This document shows, in pieces, positions 59,301 to 64,000 of a stretch of 64,000 nucleotides of DNA. The stretch lies in the NCBI GenBank assembly GCA_037447655.1, contig JBBHKE010000861.1:32729-96728 (forward strand), written 5' to 3'. Position 1 is the stretch's first letter; every line of letters starts with the position of its first letter. The position numbers were made by a program, and so were the translations under genes. The stretch comes from Zygnema cylindricum. Lineage: Eukaryota > Streptophyta > Zygnematophyceae > Zygnematales > Zygnemataceae. The notes beneath the pieces were generated by a model, which saw nothing but the letters and a program-made list of their open reading frames with translations, made no database searches and was not told the origin of the DNA.

Positions 59301-60562
59301 AAAAGGACGTTGGAGAGAATGATGCTCGTTTCGTGGTTGGAGTGGCAGGGATTGACAGTACGACCGATATGAGTGGTCGTAAGAGTACTGTTGTTACCCA
59401 GGACGATCGGCATTGGTGGAGAGAGTGGCGACATGGAAGAGAACCAATCAGCGCAAGATGACAGGTGGTGCGATGCTCCCGAATCAACGATCCAGGTGGA
59501 TCCTGGGATGGATACTGACGAGGCCGTGGAGGATAACGCAGATCCATAATCGGACTGGGTCATTGACGGCGGTGTATGAGCGACGTCCACTGTTGGATGG
59601 GGCATGGTTGAGTGGTCAGATGGAGTCGTAGAGTATAGTGGAGCGTATTCAGCAATTTGGGGAGAGGAGTGATTGTACGGATATGGTTGGGATAGCACGA
59701 AAGGATTGGTTGGGGAGAATTCCGTATTTCCAAATGAGACAAGACTTTCGGCCGATGAAGCTTGACCGTGGTATGATCCACGTCCTCCAGAATGATTTCG
59801 TCCACCCGTACGGCCGGATCCACCTTGTCGGTCATGTTTGCGTTTCAGGGCCGGACACACATCTATGATGTGATCCAACGCGCGACAATAGCGACAGGCG
59901 GTGGAGGAAGATTTTGACGACTTGGGATTGGGCGAAAAGCTGGCCAAGGCGACTCGTGAGTTGGTTTGAAATGATTGTTTCATTTCTTCGTGGACAAGCC
60001 GGGCGGTCAAGGTCGGAATAGTCAGGGGAATCGGAGAGTTGTCCAGGGAGGAAATGAGAGAGGAATAATGATCCGGTAAGCCTCCCAAGATTGCCGAAAT
60101 AAGATCTTCGTCAGAGATCGGTGATTTGATACTCTTGAGTTGTCCAGCGAGCGACTTGAACTTGAGATGCTGGACGTAAGTTTGAATGGAATCAGTAGGC
60201 AGCTTTCGATAAGTGTTGAGCTGCCGTTTGAGGAAGAGTTTGTTCGACCAAGACTGATTCTCATATGCGGAGGTCAATAATAACCACGCATTGTGAGCAG
60301 AGACTGCATCGCGAATAAAATCAATTTGAGAAGGCTCAAGAGAGAGGACGAGTCGGGAGTGGGCTTCGTCGTTTTTAGCGAGCCAGATTGTTTTGGCGGC
60401 AGCGTCAGTCGGTTTAGGCTCACTTCCGCTAATGATTGACCACAGGTTTTCACGACAAAAAAGATGCTCAATTTGATACTTCCAACTGTAAAAATCTGTC
60501 CCATTAAATTTGGCAACGGAATTGGCGTTGCCAAGCCCATAACCTATTACAGATGAAGTCAT
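56333..60562 (-). pseudogene. copia gag-pol polyprotein, frame-broken
   Basis: Minus-strand order. Gag starts at ATG 60562 (MTSSVIGYGLGNANSV), with a CCHC knuckle CRYCRALDHIIDVC. Protease has WIVDSGASHHLSS. Integrase has the HHCC region WHLRYGHLSG ... FCSGCVEGK, then FDLCGP, RTDNRGEL and QNGVAERYNR. After 58403 the frame shifts (58446-57838, then 57797-57402, then 57613-56333). Reverse transcriptase has YIDDLVL; RNase H has CDADWGGD, SSTEAEY and RRTKHIDIQFHF. The final frame stops at DFLT where related elements continue with Lys. At least three frameshifts and one stop make it inactive, although every domain is present. Confidence 0.93.
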
Positions 60563-60967
60563 GATGACAAATAGAGTGGAAGGAAAGGGGACAGAATAGT
60601 TTCGATATCTTATATAATTGAAAAACTGTTGCAAAACAAGAGGAAAGGACAAGCTAAATAGAGAAAATATCTCGAGAGTAACCTCTCGAGTACTAGTTGT
60701 ACTTTCCTATTCTGAAGAGGCACTTGACCCTTCGGCCAAGAGCCACGGTCAAGATTTATAAACAGATCTTGACCAGAATCTTATCACGTAGAAATCTATT
60801 GACTGTAGAACACAGTCAGAGTGAATTACAGCAATCCTAGATACTAGGACAGACTGCTCAGATTACAGAATTCTGAATATCGAAATCCTAGAAAACATAA
60901 TTCAGAATTTCGACATTTAAAAACATTGTCAGAAAACTAGCTTCTATCAAAGACTACTTTTCTAACA
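60545..60967 (-). repeat. copia 5' LTR (423 bp)
   Basis: Minus-strand start TGTTAGAAAAG, end ...CTGTAATA (the left copy ends TCTAATA, near-complement of TCTAACA). The gag ATG at 60562 lies 17 bp inside the LTR. Confidence 0.92.
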
Positions 60968-61173
60968 TCTCCTACATTCTCAAATTCTCCTTTTCTCATG
61001 AATCCTTTTTTTAATCCTTTTCTCAAAAATTACTCCTCCAAACTTCTCCAAATCGACTTTCTCTCCCATCGTCTCACGCTTTCCTTATCTCCTACAAACA
61101 TTTTCTCACAAAATTCTTCATCTCGTACCTTCTCACATTCTCTTTCCTCTCCAGCCGAATCCTTCCCACAAAC

Positions 61174-63550
61174 TCATTTCTTCATTACTTTCTCAAAATT
61201 ATCTCCTCTCTCCATCAAAATCGTCTCGATTTCTCCTCCGCCTCGGGCCTTCACACATTCTGTTGTCTTCTCCCGGACCCCTCTCACAAACCCCTCCAGA
61301 TTTCTTAGGATCGCCTTTCCCACTTCCTTTGTCACATACTCCTTCCTCTCTTTCATATAGTTTGTCTCACAAACTCTTTCTTCCCCTCCCTTCTCAAATT
61401 CTCCTTCCACTTCTCCTGAATCCTTCTCACAAACTACTACTCCTAGCTTATCAGTTTCACCTCTCGCCGACAAAATCCTTCTCAGGAATTTCTTCCTCTC
61501 TTACCTTCTCACACTCTCCTTCCTTTCCTACGATATCCTTCGCACAATCTCCTTTCTCTCCGACAAGTTCCTTTTCTCCCTTCTCCCCTACAAAATCCTT
61601 CTCACAAACTACTACTCCTAGCTTATCAGTTTCACTTTTCTCGCCTACGAAATCCTTCTCACGAATTCCGTCATTTCCTACCTTCTCACATCCTCCTTCC
61701 TCACCTGTAGAATCCTTCTCATAAACTTGATTTCGTACCTTTTCAGCTTCTCCTTCCTCTCCTACAAAATCCTTCTCCCAAACTTCTTCCTCTCCTACCT
61801 TCTCAGACTCTCCTTCATTTCCTACAATATCCTTTTCACAACCTCCTTCATCTCCAACAAGTTCCATTTCTTCTTTCTCCCCTACAAAATCCTTCTCACA
61901 ATTTTCTAATATCTTACATTCTTCCTTTTCACAAATTCCTCGTAACTTCTCAAAATCGCCTTTCCTTTCTACATAATCCTTCTCACAACCTCCTCTCTCT
62001 CCTACCTTCTCACTATCGCTTTCTTCTTCTATACACTCAATCTCATAGTCTCCTTCCTTTTCTACACAATCCTTCCCACCATCTCCTCTTTCTGCGGAAC
62101 CCTTCTCATGAACGCCTCCTCCTTCACAGTCATAACATTCTCCTCCTCCCCCTCCTGCCCCTCCACAATCCCTCTCAAATTCTTGTCCTTCTCGCGCAGA
62201 GTCCTTACCAAGATACCCTTCTCCTTCTGTGCAATCCTTCTCATAAATAACATCTATGTAATCATTTTCGTTGTATTTCATGTCACTTTCACAATCTTTT
62301 TCATAATTTCCGCCCACTAAATTATTTTCATAAATTCTTCCTCCTAGGTAATCATCGTCATAATAGACTTCCTCTCCTTCACAATCTTCATAATCTCCTC
62401 TTTCCCCTGCGAAATTGAACTCATTAACTCCGTCTTTTCCAACCCAATTTTTCTTATAGTCTCCTTTCTCATCAATGAAGTTTTGAAATTCTTGAACTGT
62501 TTTGTGAACAGAATTTCCAAGATTCACATGTTTCTCTTCAACATTTTCTTTGTCAAAATCCCCTGGTAAAATAATACCGTTTGGAGATTCTGTAAAATGT
62601 ACCGAATTCTGGTCCTCCACAACACATTTCTTCCCATATTCTCCAGTTTCAAAAATATTGTTTGAATTCATGCCAAAATCTTTGACCAAGTTTCCTCCCA
62701 CTTCTGCCATTTTTTCCACACTAAACAACATATTATCCCTTTTATCAAGAAATAATGAGAGAAAATTTCTTCTCTTTAAATTAACCTCTTTAGCTTTGTT
62801 TTTCACATCAGAGAGAACTATCTCTTTTGTCCTTATCTGCACCTCCAAATCTTGACATGCCAAGACATCGAATTCTATTTGTTCGTTTGTACCCCGGATT
62901 CTGGAAAAAAATAACAAAATAAATCAATATTTATAAATAACATTAAACTATTGTAAAGTGTAATGAGAAAATCAAACAGCGGAAACAGCTTTAGTGTGAG
63001 TTATTTCCATAAGTAAACACGGTTGATAACTTAAACAGTTCAAAACTTAAGAATAACATCATCAATGGCGAGCTGTGTACTTAATGTTAGTGAAATACCC
63101 ACACCATTTGTCCGTTGTAACAACAAAAACGGCATAATCACAGGTCTTGTAACGTACAATTTGAGTTGTCCTTCTATTAATCAAATCAAAGTTTGAACAA
63201 CAAGATCTTTACATTTTGAAAATAGAGTTCAAAAAGTTAGAGGGCTGAAAAGTAAATTTTAAATAAAAACTATCTTACAATATATAGCCCAGTTGTAGGT
63301 TGTTAAGTTACTCATGTTAAAAGTCGATGATTGCAAGAAATTTATTGATTAAGGCATTTATCGGCTGTTTGATTATTTTATGATTGCAAGACGTTTAGCG
63401 ATATTTATTTATTCAAGACATTTATCGAGCAAGACATTATCGCCATTTATTTATCTTACATGTCGTCAAGGTCTCGAAGTTTCCGATTGAAAAATTTACA
63501 ACGATCCTCGAAGCAGTCAGCGCTCTCCTTTGCCTTCAACTTCACTTGTC
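61174..63550 (-). CDS. Unrecognised acidic repeat / coiled-coil protein (partial, 2 exons visible)
   Basis: Minus-strand exons 63550-63460 (91 nt; VKLKAKESADCFEDRCKFFN) and 62900 to at least 61457 join in phase (AT|A ATC) across a GT-AG intron. The second exon opens with a helical stretch (IEFDVLACQDLEVQIRTKEI, KEVNLKRRNFLSLFLDKRDN), then becomes strongly acidic. About 350 residues are built from imperfect CEKDFVGEEGE / EKVGE units, with Tyr/Asp and Gly patches near the middle. A duplicated segment (SETDKLGVVVCEKD, about 61600-61650 and 61439-61474) differs by two missing bases in the distal copy; that shifts the frame to a stop at 61457. The other frame stays open to 61174. The N-terminus lies right of the window. 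I do not recognise a family; the exon structure and conserved phase make a real gene likely. Confidence 0.7.
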
Positions 63551-63834
63551 CTAAACAGTTAAGCCTCTCTTCCTTTTTCTAAACATCCCTCCAAGGACAA
63601 AAATCTTGAAAAGACCGTGTGAGAAGTCTAGACCACATTATTTATAAATGAAGTTTATTTAATGGTTTTTTAATGGGACTTGTGAAATGTCTCTACTAAA
63701 AAACATGCGTTATGGTAGAGAGAAACCAACTTGCCAATGTAAATCACACTAATAGTGGTACGCAATGAAACAAACAGAAACCATCAAAACCATGTCATGC
63801 ACTACTACTGTGGTCACGTTCTAATGAAATATAA

Positions 63835-63960
63835 TAAGGCATTATTGAGAAAGCACTATGGTAAACCATCTGAGTATATGGGTACAAAAATAAAAGGCGA
63901 CGACAACCGAAAGGTGCAGGTGGAAGCAACAAAGGGTTTGATGGTTATAAAAAGTGAATT
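63835..63960 (-). mobile_element. LINE 3'-end fragment
   Basis: On the minus strand, TACTCAGATGGTTTACCATA followed by an AT-rich tail (TTATTATATTTC) matches the 3' ends at 56086-56104 (+) and 16040-16090 (-). It lies in an intron or 5' flank of the acidic-repeat gene. Confidence 0.6.
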
Positions 63961-64000
63961 TCCTCCCTCCCTCCCTCCCTCCCTCCCTCCCTCCCTCCCT
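63961..64000. repeat. (CCCT)n microsatellite
   Basis: CCCT tetranucleotides run to the window edge. Confidence 0.95.

Larger units (their letters stand above)
54845..60967 (-). mobile_element. Ty1/copia LTR retrotransposon, structurally complete
   Basis: Two LTRs of about 422 bp bound the element, and the 5-bp direct repeat TCTCC flanks it at 54840-54844 and 60968-60972. On the minus strand the 5' LTR is 60967-60545 and the 3' LTR is 56263-54845, interrupted by a LINE fragment. A polypurine run (AGAGAAGGGG, 56274-56264 on the minus strand) precedes the 3' LTR. GGTTATGGGCTTGG directly abuts the 5' LTR and is a candidate primer binding site. Near-identity of the LTRs (scattered differences) suggests fairly recent insertion, but the coding region is broken. 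Confidence 0.95.

Noticed and set aside
61263-61724. Plus-strand open frame rich in Ser/Pro/Phe
   Set aside because: It is the antisense shadow of the acidic repeat gene; the minus strand has the in-phase splice junctions.

Overview
This window is eukaryotic nuclear DNA, AT-rich, with long introns that split genes into short exons at GT-AG (once GC-AG) junctions. The gene set points to a photosynthetic member of the green lineage. It includes a FIB1/PAP1-type plastid fibrillin, a nuclear Ycf20 with a plastid-type leader, and a GP63/leishmanolysin protein with the land-plant layout (M8 peptidase, EGF-like modules, a conserved Cys-rich domain). I infer an early-diverging streptophyte alga, perhaps Mesostigma-like. 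The species cannot be proved from the window.

Layout: 1-4778 holds the 5' half of UFD1 on the minus strand, with exons as small as 25 and 33 nt, running off the left edge. 5968-7085 is a MITE plus a dead LINE fragment. 10377-13693 is the plastid fibrillin gene (+). 16.0-18.05 kb is repeats. 18048-18720 is Ycf20 (-). 18.77-21.23 kb is a cluster of TA-flanked MITEs. 22089-26182 is the box C/D snoRNP assembly factor BCD1/ZNHIT6 (+). 28.6-31.6 kb is a decayed LINE-like element (-). 33.8-34.5 kb is the end of a Ty3/gypsy element with its 3' LTR. 34.7-37.4 kb holds more MITEs. 39633-52760 is a 19-exon membrane-anchored leishmanolysin-like metallopeptidase (+). 54845-60967 is a structurally complete but frame-broken Ty1/copia element (-) with 5-bp target duplications and a LINE fragment nested in its 3' LTR. 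61174-63550 is an unrecognised acidic repeat/coiled-coil gene (-) whose start lies beyond the right edge.

The host genes belong to separate pathways: protein degradation (UFD1), plastid lipid/photoprotection (fibrillin, Ycf20), snoRNP biogenesis (BCD1) and a cell-surface protease (GP63). They do not form a functional cluster.

The most unusual signal is structural. In four of the host genes, introns contain tandem, decayed copies of the adjoining exon-intron junction, including exon-derived sequence. At one BCD1 donor, all five extra copies read GC where the true donor reads GT. This suggests introns here grow by tandem duplication across splice junctions, followed by loss of the duplicated site. 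A second theme is two related MITE families (15 copies, TA target sites, shared tips) that sit between genes and inside introns.
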